A stretch of DNA of 24,543 nucleotides from Chara braunii (GCA_003427395.1 BFEA01000051.1:2299176-2323718); one strand, 5' to 3'. Positions 10,584 to 19,148 are shown, counted from the stretch's first letter. Made by a program: numbers and translations. The notes: generated by a model from the sequence alone, not told the origin.

Positions 10584-10782
10584 ATGCTAGACGCTATTTT
10601 CCCCNTCAGCACCGTAGGATCAGCNAGTTCTGTCCTGTGGTTGACAGCGGAGTTGTCGTTGCGGGATTTTCTTCGCCTCCGCTGTGCACTTCTGCAGCTT
10701 CTTTGGCGTCGGGAGCTATCGCGGCAGTCCGCTGCGGATCCTTGGGCATCTTCTCTTCCGGTCGATTTTCAAGTTCGTGATC

Positions 10783-12600
10783 ATGGCGGACGCAGCGAAT
10801 GGTGCCTCCGATGGCGTTGAGGTTGTTCCCCATCATGAGACGTACGGGGACATCCATCCGCCGGTGAAGGCCAAGAATGTGGAGGAGCTCCACGCGCTGC
10901 AGAAGGCGGCAACGTCGGAGAAGGTCGTTCCTCCAGCGCAGTCGATCAGCAAGTCGATGGCGTCCATCTCCGACGGCAAAGCCGTCGGTCAACGGCCGCG
11001 CTCGTTGCTGAGCGACACCGACCTGAAGGTCGCTCACGTGCTGTACAACCTCTCTCCCGGGGAGCTGTACGAGGAGGCGATCAAGTACGAGCAGGGGTCG
11101 CACATCACGTCCACCGGCGCGTTGGCCACGCTCTCCGGAGCGAAGACGGGTCGTTCTCCAAAGGACAAGCGCGTGGTGAAGGAGGACGAGACGCAGGCCG
11201 ATATCTGGTGGGGGGAGGGGTCGCCGAACATCGAGATGGACGAGGCGACGTTCCTGGTCAACCGGGAGAGGGCCGTTGACTATCTCAACTCGTTGGACAA
11301 GGTGTACGTGAACGACCAGTTCCTGAACTGGGACCCGCAGAACAGGATCAAGGTGCGCATCATCACGGCGCGCCCGTACCACTCGCTCTTCATGCACAAC
11401 ATGTGCATCCGGCCGAGCCCCGAGGAGCTGGAGGATTTCGAGCCGGAGTTCACGATCTACAACGCCGGGCGCTTCCCGTGCAACCGCTTCACGCACTACA
11501 TGACGTCGTCCACCACCATCGACATCCACCTGAAGAGGCGGGAGATGGTCATCCTGGGCTCGCAGTACGCCGGCGAGATGAAGAAGGGCCTCTTCGGCCT
11601 GATGAACTACCTGATGCCGAAGAGGGGCATCCTCTCGCTGCACTCGGGCTGCAACATGTCCAAGGACGGGCAGGTGTCGCTCTTCTTCGGGCTGTCGGGG
11701 ACGGGCAAGACGACTTTGTCGGCGGATCCGAACCGGTATCTCATCGGCGACGACGAGCACTGCTGGAGCGATAACGGGGTGTCCAACATCGAGGGGGGGT
11801 GCTACGCCAAGTGCATCGACCTGTCCAAGGAGAAGGAGCCGGAGATCTGGAACGCGATTCGCTTCGGCACCGTGCTGGAGAACGTCGTCTTCGACGAGCA
11901 CACGCGGGTGGTGGACTTCACGGACAAGTCGGTGACCGAGAACACCCGGGCGTCCTATCCCATCGAGCACATCGACAATGCCAGGATTCCCTGNGTGGGC
12001 CCGCACGCGAGCAACGTCATCCTCTTAACATGCGACGCCTTCGGCGTGCTCCCGCCGGTGAGCAAGCTCACGCTGGCGCAGACCATGTACCACTTCATGA
12101 GCGGCTACACGGCGCTCGTGGCCGGCACGGAGGTGGGCGTCAAGGAGCCCAAGGCGACCTTCTCCGCCTGCTTCGGAGCCGCCTTCATCGTCTGGCATCC
12201 GGCCAAGTACGCGTCCATGCTGGCGGAGAAGATGCAGAAGCACGGCGCCACTGCGTGGCTGGTCAACACCGGCTGGGTGGCGGGGAGCTACGGCACGGGC
12301 TACAGGATGAAGCTGCCGCACACGCGCAAAATCATCGACGCCATTCACGACGGCTCGCTGCTCCAGGCCAAGTACGCGTCGACGGACGTGTTCAGTCTTG
12401 CCGTCCCTGATCATGTCGAGGGTGTGCCCGATGAGGTGCTGATGCCGCAAAACATGTGGCCGGACAAGGAGCTCTTCGACACGACGCTGAAGAAGGTCGG
12501 CGGGCTGTTCAAGGCCAATTTCAAGAAGTTTGAGGACTACACCGTCGGAGGGGACAAGAAGCTCACGGAGGAGATTCTTGCGGCCGGCCCTCAGCTGTGA
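10783..12600 (+). CDS. PCK: Phosphoenolpyruvate carboxykinase, ATP-dependent (EC 4.1.1.49)
   Basis: The enzyme converts oxaloacetate and ATP to phosphoenolpyruvate, ADP and CO2 in the cytosol, feeding gluconeogenesis and carbon-concentrating or organic-acid metabolism. The 605-residue frame is complete and intronless. I chose the ATG at 10783 (context ATCATGGCG) because the frame upstream does not look like coding sequence. Visible motifs are GRSPKDKR in the substrate region, [13 protein letters not shown], the P-loop GLSGTGKTT at residues 303-311, the kinase-2/metal site GDDEHCW at 322-328, FSACFGAAF, and [12 protein letters not shown] near the nucleotide. The C-terminus EEILAAGP is typical of plant enzymes. 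Length is slightly short of the usual plant range because the N-terminal extension is short. An N at 11994 leaves one codon (TGN, residue 404) ambiguous; the family has Cys there. Third positions are strongly G/C, unlike the AT-rich surroundings. Confidence 0.97.
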   Translation: MADAANGASDGVEVVPHHETYGDIHPPVKAKNVEELHALQKAATSEKVVPPAQSISKSMASISDGKAVGQRPRSLLSDTDLKVAHVLYNLSPGELYEEAIKYEQGSHITSTGALATLSGAKTGRSPKDKRVVKEDETQADIWWGEGSPNIEMDEATFLVNRERAVDYLNSLDKVYVNDQFLNWDPQNRIKVRIITARPYHSLFMHNMCIRPSPEELEDFEPEFTIYNAGRFPCNRFTHYMTSSTTIDIHLKRREMVILGSQYAGEMKKGLFGLMNYLMPKRGILSLHSGCNMSKDGQVSLFFGLSGTGKTTLSADPNRYLIGDDEHCWSDNGVSNIEGGCYAKCIDLSKEKEPEIWNAIRFGTVLENVVFDEHTRVVDFTDKSVTENTRASYPIEHIDNARIPXVGPHASNVILLTCDAFGVLPPVSKLTLAQTMYHFMSGYTALVAGTEVGVKEPKATFSACFGAAFIVWHPAKYASMLAEKMQKHGATAWLVNTGWVAGSYGTGYRMKLPHTRKIIDAIHDGSLLQAKYASTDVFSLAVPDHVEGVPDEVLMPQNMWPDKELFDTTLKKVGGLFKANFKKFEDYTVGGDKKLTEEILAAGPQL

Positions 12601-12839
12601 GGGAGGGAGCGAAGGACCTGCTGCTGCTGGAACATCATCGGGCGGGCGGAAGGATTTTGTCTCGTATATGCTCAGAAGTTAGATGGTTGTTTGTTTGTTT
12701 GTTCAACGAGCTGCTCGGTCAAGGCAGCAGATTAGTCCGTGATGGGATCTGTGGAGATACATGCAGAGAGAAAAAGTGAGGGGAGGGAGTGTTGCGGGAG
12801 TACCACCGGAGGAGTACCACCTAGTGCGTACTTGTTGGC
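12601..12839 (+). other. PEPCK 3' flank, probable 3' UTR
   Basis: Non-coding sequence directly after the PEPCK stop. There is no AATAAA signal and no poly(A) tract, so this does not look like a freshly retrotransposed gene copy. Nothing else is recognisable. Confidence 0.4.
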
Positions 12840-13030
12840 TGAGTAGTGAGGAGTCTGAGGACAAATGAACAAACATTCTTTTTAGGTGTGTGGAATAACC
12901 AGCATCTCGCTTACGCACGCAATGAACGGCATCAAGGACCATTTTGCTGAATAGCGAGGAGAAATGAACAAAAATTATTTTCGGGTTATTGAGTGGAATA
13001 AGCAGCATCGCACGCACGCACGCATGCACA
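12840..13030. repeat. Diverged direct repeat downstream of PEPCK
   Basis: About 12841-12925 and 12949-13030 share the order GA(A/G)TAG-GAGGAG, AAATGAACAAA-ATT, a GTGGAATAA-CAGCATC block and a (CGCA)n-type end. They look like two decayed copies of one unit about 110 bp apart. Confidence 0.7.
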
Positions 13031-13590
13031 GCAGCAAATGCCATTGCGATCGTCATATTTGAGACGACCCGCCAATGATGTCCATGACCGGCCGAGGTTT
13101 CGTTCTTGCATTTCCGTTTTGTACTGGTCATCCAGTTGTCTATCTGCAAACCTGAGATAGATTTTACGGTGTAGGCGTTTTCTATTCAATTCTTTAAGGA
13201 GGTTGGCCCAATTTGATCTGATGTTGTCCGTTTTTGTCTCCAAAGCCCTGTTCGCGGCATTCGAGACTGCGTCGAAATACTTCATTCAGCGTGGGCGTGT
13301 ATTTTATGGTACTTTGCAAGCAATCCGTTTTTCACTTGTTGTGTGTTTCGATTCTTGCGCAAAAAATCATCGTATCATCGTTTTGTGCCGGAAGTTCTGT
13401 GAATTTAACCACTTTCTGGTTCCGGTTGCTTGGTGCCGTGTGGAATGAGGTTGCTTCTCGCATGCTAAGTTTCTGTATACATTAATCGGAAGAAATTCCT
13501 AAGAATCGATATCTCGTTAAAAAAGCAAAAAAAAGAATTGAAGTCTCTTTTCCTTTCTCTTTTCTATTCCGTGACCTTGGCGACAAGTAG
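13031..13590. other. Unassigned AT-moderate sequence
   Basis: Overlapping short frames occur on both strands, none with a recognisable domain. I see no RNA gene or repeat here. Confidence 0.3.
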
Positions 13591-13597
13591 GAAAAAA

Positions 13598-13733
13598 CGA
13601 ATGGAAAAAACAAAACAATCGAAGTCTCTTATCACAGGTGAGACTCTCTCCACTACTCTCGAATGGAAAAAGAATGGAAAAAACAAAACACTCGAAGTGT
13701 CTTATCACAGGTGAGACTCTCTCCATTATTCGG
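13598..13733. repeat. Tandem ~74-bp duplication ending in a MITE-like terminus
   Basis: The block GAATGGAAAAAACAAAACA, TCGAAGT-TCTTATCACAGG, then TGAGACTCTCTCCA-TA occurs twice (about 13600-13660 and 13672-13733). Its end matches the left terminus of the MITE copy at 13868, so MITE ends appear to have been duplicated together with host sequence. Confidence 0.8.
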
Positions 13734-13867
13734 GCTGAATCGAGGGCGGGGCGGGATATCTATTATCACCTAGTAGCCGATATGGTATGCTGCTAGAAAC
13801 GCCTTTTTTTATTGCAACCGTACTTTCCCTTTATATTGCGGAAATACCCTTTCTCAGTTCCAACAAT

Positions 13868-14000
13868 GAGACTCTCTCCACTACTCTCGACATGCACAAA
13901 AGACAAATATCACGGCGGCGTATCTTTCCATGTTCTAGGGAAAGATTCACTCGTTTTGCACATTCATTTCTCGAGAGTTACGTGTAGTGGAGCGAGGCCC
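13868..14000. mobile_element. MITE family 1 copy
   Basis: The left end GAGACTCTCTCCACTACTCT and the right end AGTGGAGCGAGGCCC bracket the same inner blocks as the copy at 10131 (CATGCACAAAAGACAAAT, TTTCCATGTTCTAGGGAAAG). The right part has a short insertion around CTCGAGAGTTACGTG. It is non-coding. Confidence 0.8.
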
Positions 14001-14389
14001 AATACGCTCTTTTCCCTGCTCTAAATCTTTGTTGCCGTGGTGCCGTTCTCGGTAAGATCTGAAGATGTCCTATACATCATGCCCATCCTGCTCCTTTACT
14101 GGTATAAGGGTGCGCCGTTTGGCTGGAGCTGGAGCCTGGAGGATATTATTGCGGGACCAGATCAGGGGCATGTCATTGATGTTGAACACGTTTTTAAAAT
14201 GCAAACCGAAAAACTAATTGAAAGGTGGTCTGTGGAATAGCGGCATTTTATGGGAATTGCGGAGCATTGCATGCGTACACTTCAAATCTGTGCACGAATA
14301 TTCCTTTTGTTTGCACCCGCATCAAGAAATTGCCGTCAGTTTTATTGATGGGTTAGGTACTCGCACTCTTCTTGGATGATCGTATGGCT
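14001..14389. other. Unassigned sequence
   Basis: A 67-codon frame at 14037-14240 has no family resemblance. No RNA or repeat signal is seen. Confidence 0.3.
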
Positions 14390-14492
14390 AGTCTTCCCCC
14401 GAATACAACGCACGGTCATTATAGCTGAATTTGGTCTATTTTGCAGTCTAAATTCAGCTATAATGTCCGTGCGTTGTATTCGGGGGAAGACT
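14390..14492. mobile_element. MITE family 2, nearly perfect hairpin copy
   Basis: Arms 14390-14432 and 14450-14492 are 43 bases each and reverse complementary at 42 positions, around a 17-base loop. The tip reads AGTCTTCCCCCGAATACAAC. The same terminus (CCCCCGAATA) marks the elements at 15339 and 21031. It has no coding capacity. Such a stem would also be a good dsRNA or small-RNA precursor if transcribed. Confidence 0.85.
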
Positions 14493-14640
14493 GTAGCATT
14501 CGAGAATCTCCTTCTTGTCAGACAATCATGTCAGCTTTGTCAGGTTTTCTTTTTTTTTACGTAAATTCAGTGCAGCGGCCCGCTTGTCCAATTTCTTCCT
14601 CGATGTTGGACTGATATCTCAAATGGCTTCGGAGAAGTCC

Positions 14641-15020
14641 TGTAGCACCAAGAGAACTTGCCCATCTAATCTTTCTCTGGGTGCAAAAAAAGTATACAGT
14701 AGCCATCGGCCCATCGTCGCCTTGATTAAAATCATATTATGTAGTACTCGAGTCGTGTCAGAAGTGCAACTGAAAGTAATTTAAATAAAAACGGTCAAAA
14801 ACGTTGTACCGGGAGTGCTGATGACCCTTTTTTTATTTGTTTGCTATATTGTTTATTTATTTGCTATATTGTTCTATAACTATGCTATATTCTTCTCTCA
14901 AATCTTTCCTGTAGCACCAAGAGAGCTTGCCCATCCAATCTTCCCCTGGGTGTAAAATTCATCTGACAGTGTAGTTGAGTTGTGCGAGAAAAGGTTGTAC
15001 CGAGAGTGCCGATGACCCTT
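14641..15020. repeat. Diverged direct duplication
   Basis: TGTAGCACCAAGAGA(A/G)CTTG at 14641 and 14910, and GTTGTACCG(G/A)GAGTGC(T/C) at 14803 and 14994, occur in the same order. They define two copies (about 14641-14829 and 14910-15020) of one unit, the second with an internal deletion. The spacer is AT-rich, with repeated TTATTTGCTATATTGTT. Confidence 0.75.
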
Positions 15021-15338
15021 CGTTTTTGTTTATTTATGCCATGTTTTTCTCTCAAATCTTTTATCATCTTTCAAATTCTTTCAATTTCAATTCACCTTCA
15101 CTGCCTACCTACCTACCACTACTCCAAGGCTTATACAGGGTCCCCCTACGAACATAACTTTGTTTTCTCCCCCTCCAGCCCCCCATTAGAGCCTCAGAGG
15201 GGATGCATGACCAATGACCATGATGAGTCATTGATGACCCTGTTTACAATATGGAGAAATTCTTTCTTTTTGTTTTCCTCGTAAAAAGTCGTACGTGCAT
15301 ATTAATTAACTTACTAAGCTAATGACAATTATTACGCT
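15021..15338. other. Unassigned AT-rich sequence
   Basis: Short frames only; nothing recognisable apart from a CTACCTACCTACC microsatellite-like run near 15105. Confidence 0.3.
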
Positions 15339-15453
15339 CGTCCCCCGAATAGAGCCCACGGTCATTATTTCGCTGTATCTAGCCTGAAAGGTACCCATAA
15401 TACAGCCATCATGATGGCCAGTATTAGCCACCGTAGGTTCTATTCGGGGGACG
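15339..15453. mobile_element. MITE family 2 copy
   Basis: The left end CGTCCCCCGAATAGAGCCCA and the right end (reverse complement CGTCCCCCGAATAGAACCTA) form an inverted repeat, followed by ACGGTCATTAT as in the copy at 14390. The internal sequence differs, so this is a distinct subtype. Confidence 0.8.
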
Positions 15454-15576
15454 AAATGGTCAACCTTTGGACCAATGGATCGGGACCGGGATTGGGATCT
15501 GCAAAGCCACCGTTCGCGTTCTATTCGGGGGACAAATTGGTCAACCCTTGGGCAAATGGATCGGGATTGGGATGCA
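15427..15576. repeat. 79-bp tandem duplication of a MITE end plus flank
   Basis: GCCACCGT, TTCTATTCGGGGGAC(G)AAA, TGGTCAACC and AATGGATCGGGA-TGGGAT recur with a period of 79 bases (starts at 15427 and 15506). The first copy includes the right terminus of the MITE at 15339, so the duplication happened after that insertion. Confidence 0.8.
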
Positions 15577-15861
15577 CATACCGATGATACCGCCCATGTT
15601 CCTTAAACAAGGCCCTCACTGCCCCTCAGTAAGGAGGGGCCTCCATTGCCTGCAAAAAAGGGTGCAATGGTTGTGTTCATTTTCCCCTCTTAGGCAGCAG
15701 CTTAGGCTCCTTTTTACTCCATTGAATATTTTCTTCAATCTGTAGGTGAGGAGCCTCCATTGCCATCTGATCGGAAGGCCAGGTGAGCTCAGGTGGCCCA
15801 GCTCCAGCATTCCGTCGTAATCCTAGTCTGTCCAGCTATAGAGACTTCACAACAACAACAA

Positions 15862-16056
15862 CAAAAAAAAAAAAAAAAAAAAAGCACGCGGACATAACAT
15901 AGAGTGCTGAAGGGACTGTCATATGCCTGTCGCTAGCCTCTACAACAACCTGAGCATCTTATTAAAAAAAAAAAAAAAAAAACGCAGGCGGACATACTGA
16001 CTCCCACTGTCCCACTGCAGTCGTTGACTGTGTCTGTCTTTTTTTTTTTTTTTTTT
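15862..16056. repeat. Cluster of three homopolymer tracts between retroposon-like pieces
   Basis: An (ACA)n/poly(A) run at about 15850-15882 and a poly(A) run at 15963-15981 are each followed by similar sequence (GCACGCGGACATA and GCAGGCGGACATA). A poly(T) run then spans 16039-16056. The pattern suggests successive poly(A)-primed insertions at one spot. Confidence 0.55.
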
Positions 16057-16190
16057 AAACATCTCTTGCAAGTGCTAGTCCGCATTGGTAAGAGGCTAAG
16101 AGCAATCACCGCGAGCACCCCAAGCACCGCAAGAGTGACTCCATCTATTGGTGGTGCGTCTCGCCTGCGGGAAAGCGGGTCCAGCGTCCC
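16039..16190 (-). mobile_element. SINE-like repeat, copy A
   Basis: On the minus strand the element starts GGGACGCTGG at 16190, passes through a block around CCACCAATAGATGGAG, and ends in poly(A) (T run 16039-16056). The same head recurs at 18416-18583 and 22315-22394. No Pol III B box was found, so its origin (tRNA, 5S or other) is unknown. Confidence 0.65.
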
Positions 16191-16289
16191 ATTTTGGCAT
16201 TTACAGCACTTTGAAAACTTGAAGTTTCTTCGGAGATTTGGCTGAGACTCTGAGGTGTACTATGAGAATGGGCCTGCCAGCATTGATTA

Positions 16290-16300
16290 GTATGATTACC
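16290..16300. repeat. Left target-site duplication of the U6 retropseudogene
   Basis: GTATGATTACC directly precedes the U6-like sequence region and matches GTATGATGACC at 16390-16400 (10 of 11). Including weaker neighbours, 13 of 15 bases agree. Confidence 0.7.
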
Positions 16301-16304
16301 CCCA

Positions 16305-16389
16305 GTCCTTGGGGACATCCGTTAAAATTGGAGTGATAGAGAGAAGGAAGATTAGCATGGCCCCGAAAAAAAAAAAAAAAAAAAAAAAA
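16305..16389 (+). pseudogene. U6 snRNA/poly(A) chimeric retropseudogene
   Basis: Functional U6 is the catalytic snRNA of the spliceosome. Bases 16305-16364 match its 5' half: GTCCTTGGGGACATCCG, TAAAATTGGA, then AAGATTAGCATGGCCCC. The match stops right after GGCCCC and is replaced by G plus about 25 A (to 16389), so the 3' half, with the internal stem-loop and 3' tail, is missing. The ACAGAGA splice-site-binding box is changed to AGAGAGA and a four-base insertion follows it. Flanking 11-bp near-direct repeats (16290-16300, 16390-16400) show insertion by target-primed reverse transcription. The lack of the 3' half and the damaged ACAGAGA box exclude function. Confidence 0.9.
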
Positions 16390-16400
16390 GTATGATGACC
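16390..16400. repeat. Right target-site duplication of the U6 retropseudogene
   Basis: GTATGATGACC follows the poly(A) tail immediately and pairs with GTATGATTACC on the other side. Confidence 0.7.
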
Positions 16401-17060
16401 ACCTGAGTTCCAGGCGATTGACTAACCAGACTTCTTTTCTGCAATTTGCGAAATTATTATTGAAATTAATAATTTAATATGATGCCAATTGTGATGAGAC
16501 TCGTGAGAGTAGATGATCTTGAAAATTTGAAGTTTTGGTCAAACAAAACAAAAACTTGATCTTCTCAGCTTAGTTCGTCCTGAATCCTGATCGCCGTGTT
16601 GCCCTGTTGAATGGATGTGTGTGGACTTTTTCGCGTTGACAAGGGGTGATGTTGGAGTCATTGTCTGGGGGGACTCTGGGGTCGTCCAGGCGGTCCCCCC
16701 TGGATGTATCTGGTCTCAAGCTTTGTCCTGATACATCGGGGGGGTCCAGCGTTTTAAAAAGGCCGGACCCTCGGGAGCAGGAAAGAGTTTTCGGCCAAAA
16801 AAGTTGAAAAAACTCTGTTTCAATTTCGTTCAAAAAATAAAAAATGTCCATTTTGACGAAATGGTAGTTTAAGGGCATCCGGGCTTCAATGACATCTGGA
16901 ATCACTGCCACAAGCTCAACGTCCATGTCACATTTTCACAAAAATACATTTCACTTTTTGACTTTTTAAAAAGTATTTTTAAAAGGGGAGACGGCCTTCA
17001 GATATCATAATGGGGCTGACTGGCCACACGTAATTCAGAATGATTTTATTCGGTTCATCT
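16401..17060. other. Unassigned sequence with one imperfect inverted repeat
   Basis: The only structure seen is an inverted repeat pairing 16692-16710 (GGTCCCCCCTGGATGTATC) with 16730-16747 (GATACATCGGGGGGGTCC). The remainder has AT-rich, non-coding character. A minus-strand frame at 16570-16926 shows no domain. Confidence 0.4.
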
Positions 17061-17064
17061 GAGG

Positions 17065-17130
17065 GCAGCTGGATTCGAACTTTGGTCTTTTTTTTTTTTT
17101 TTTTTTGATGGTAAACACCCTGAGCAAGAC
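17065..17130 (-). mobile_element. tRNA-like SINE head with an internal A run
   Basis: On the minus strand, TTGCTCAGGGTG (17116-17127) resembles a Pol III A box and AGTTCGAATCC (17071-17081) is a good B box. Between them, where the anticodon arm would be, lies a run of 19 A. The identical B-box string occurs in the tRNA-like element near 24264. No acceptor stem can be drawn, so it is not a functional tRNA. Confidence 0.45.
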
Positions 17131-17258
17131 TGCGTGGGCAGCGTGGCTGTGATGGAAACGGCGGTTCAACTTGGCGTTTTCATTTTGACTTCTGCACTGA
17201 ATCTGCAGTTCATGGTTTTCATTCGGAGTGGTAGAGTTGAAAATTGTTTTGAAGCTCA

Positions 17259-17424
17259 GGGGCCAAGTCCCACTAGCAGCGTCGAGTTTCCTCGACGCCT
17301 GAATCTGGAAGTGTTTGTGGAGATGTGCAGAAATGGCGTTCAGTTTCCTCAACCGCATATCCCCACAAACACGTCCAGATTCAGGTGTTGAGGAAACTCA
17401 ACGCTGCTAGCGGGACTCGGCCCC
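17259..17424. mobile_element. Long inverted-repeat (hairpin) element, 70-bp arms
   Basis: Arms 17259-17328 and 17355-17424 are reverse complementary at 62 of 70 positions with no gap; seven of the eight mismatches are transitions. The loop is 26 bases. Each arm carries its own small palindrome (GTCGAGTTTCCTCGAC on the left). The ends are GGGGCC/GGCCCC. It is either a foldback MITE or a small-RNA hairpin precursor. Neither is proven; no clear target duplication is seen. Confidence 0.8.
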
Positions 17425-17565
17425 AGCTGTCCATCACATGCGATGTGGTTGTGCATGATTCTATATATGCTCTATGATTGATTACAAGTACATATATGAT
17501 TATGATTCTTTATATACGCTGATTTCTCCTCCATCCCCTCGGAGTCCTCGTCTTTCCACTTCCCT

Positions 17566-17570
<5 letters not shown>

Positions 17571-17644
<74 letters not shown>
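17571..17644. repeat. (CT)n microsatellite
   Basis: About 37 uninterrupted CT units. It creates artificial Ser/Leu and Arg/Glu repeat frames on the two strands. Such tracts are common near plant promoters, but no gene is visible here. Confidence 0.97.
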
Positions 17645-17647
<3 letters not shown>

Positions 17648-17724
17648 TACCAGCAGCTGGCAGCAGGGGATGTCTGAAAAAGGTATAAGATTGTATGTTC
17701 TTTACACTTATAGATATATAGTTG

Positions 17725-18230
17725 TTTCCTTGCACTTACCTGGACCGTACCTGGGTAACCTGGGTTAGGCAGGTGCAGCCTATGTCCGAGTCCTTATGCC
17801 TAGTTTCCTTGCATGTATCTGGACCGTACTTGGGTAAGGTAACCTGGGTTCCCCAGGTAGAGTCTATACTATTAGATAGTTTGGAGACCTTGGACCACTC
17901 CTTACATTTCCAATTTTCCTTACTATGCAGGTACACTGGTACAGTCCTATCGTTTGGAGTCTTTGGACCGATGCATTCCTCACATGTCCTTATAGATAGG
18001 TTGGACCACTCCTTACATGTCCTTATAGATAGGTTGGACCATTGGTTACATCTCCTTATGCAGGTGCTTGGGTAACATGGGTAGTACCCAGGTACGGTCC
18101 AGATGCATGCCAGGAACCTACATATAAGAATGGTCCAAGTACAGTCTTGTATGTCCTTATGCATATTAGTTTCTTGCATGCACTTGGACCCTTCCCGGAC
18201 GAAAATGCATACCTGGGTAATATGTGTTGT
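17725..18230. repeat. Complex foldback region with nested tandem repeats
   Basis: TTCCTTGCA-GTA-CTGGACCGTAC-TGGGTAA-type blocks occur twice on the left (about 17728 and 17808) and once inverted on the right (about 18066-18117, reading ACCCAGGTACGGTCCAGATGCATGCC). In the middle, a 33-bp unit (ACATGTCCTTATAGATAGGT...) is tandemly repeated at 17982 and 18015. The TTGGACCA motif recurs throughout. The layout resembles a degenerate foldback transposon. It is non-coding. Confidence 0.7.
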
Positions 18231-18234
18231 GTCA

Positions 18235-18415
18235 TGAGTAGGACTCACACACTAGCCTAAGGCTTCAGGACGTCATTTTCCCCCCACCATACAGCAGCTG
18301 CCCCGTAGATAGAACCACGGACCTGAATTACCGTTCGCGGTCTTCACTCGAGGCCTGGCCTTGGAAGCCGTAACTCTTGCCCTGGCATCGCGCAGCGGGA
18401 AAATGTCGTCCTACC
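18235..18415. other. Unassigned spacer
   Basis: No gene, RNA or repeat recognised. Confidence 0.3.
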
Positions 18416-18583
18416 TTTTTTTTTTTTTTTTTGAAAAGGCCGATTCAAAAAAAAAACTACTAGGCAAGGTGATAAGAGCAGCCTTGCCTACTAGTAGTAG
18501 ATCTTCACGCAGCCACCCCATCTATTGGTGGGGAGCATCATTGGTGGGGAGCATCACCTGCTGGAAAACGGGCCCAGCGTCCC
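18416..18583 (-). mobile_element. SINE-like repeat, copy B
   Basis: This has the same head as copy A, reading GGGACGCTGGGCCCG on the minus strand from 18583, then CTCCCCACCAATAGATGGGG, ending at a T run (18416-18432). It contains a short internal duplication (TTGGTGGGGAGCATCA twice, about 18529-18554). A local hairpin around CTACTAGGCAAGG / CCTTGCCTACTAG (18457-18497) lies near the tail. The next 90 bases also resemble the flank of copy A. Confidence 0.65.
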
Positions 18584-18671
18584 TTGTACAGAAGAATTCA
18601 GGAAAATGTCTGAAAAGTAACTGAGAAACAATTCTGCCAGCATTTATTCCTCTGGTTCCCAGAGGATTGAC

Positions 18672-19073
18672 TGCGCAGATTGTTGAGAAAGAAGGGGAAA
18701 AACCTCTTCGCCCTGTATTAGGCGCCAGATATCTCTACTGCTGAGGGATTAGTTCCTTCCTAACCCAACTTCTTCTGCTGAGAACTGGGTTCATCCCCCG
18801 GGGGCTCCAGGTTGGACCTCCTTAATATATGAGTGTGTGAGAAATGTTCAATGTGGCCCATTATGTGGGTACCATTAGGTCGTAAGGTTGGGTATTTTCA
18901 AGACAGGATTTCTGCCAGGGAAAGAGCATGGGGTGGGAAGGGGTCCGGGAAATCAGAGGGAGGCCTTAGTGGGAACGAAGACTCTACGCTTGTCCAATCT
19001 TTGAAGATTAGGCGGCGTAATAGGCGGTAGAGTCTCTTAACTCTTCCAAATCCCGCTGTCCGTTTCCTTTATC
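18672..19073. other. Unassigned sequence
   Basis: A purine-rich patch (18900-18970) gives a short basic frame without a domain. Nothing else is recognisable. Confidence 0.3.
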
Positions 19074-19098
19074 TCCACTCCACTCCACTCCACTCCAC
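19074..19098. repeat. (CCACT)n microsatellite
   Basis: Five tandem CCACT units. Confidence 0.9.
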
Positions 19099-19148
19099 CT
19101 GTTTTTCTCAAAGTTTCTGTGTATTGGACCTGTTTTTCTCAAATTTTC

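Noticed and set aside
10606-12006. 466-codon open frame on the minus strand opposite PEPCK
   Set aside because: It is antisense to a clear gene with strong G/C third-position bias, which suppresses stops on the other strand. Its composition (Arg/Val/His/Leu-rich) has no domain pattern.
16305-16364. Functional U6 gene
   Set aside because: The 3' half is missing, the ACAGAGA box is altered, and it is flanked by poly(A) and target duplications.
17472-17735. Arg/Glu- and Ser/Leu-repeat proteins
   Set aside because: Translations of the (CT)n microsatellite.
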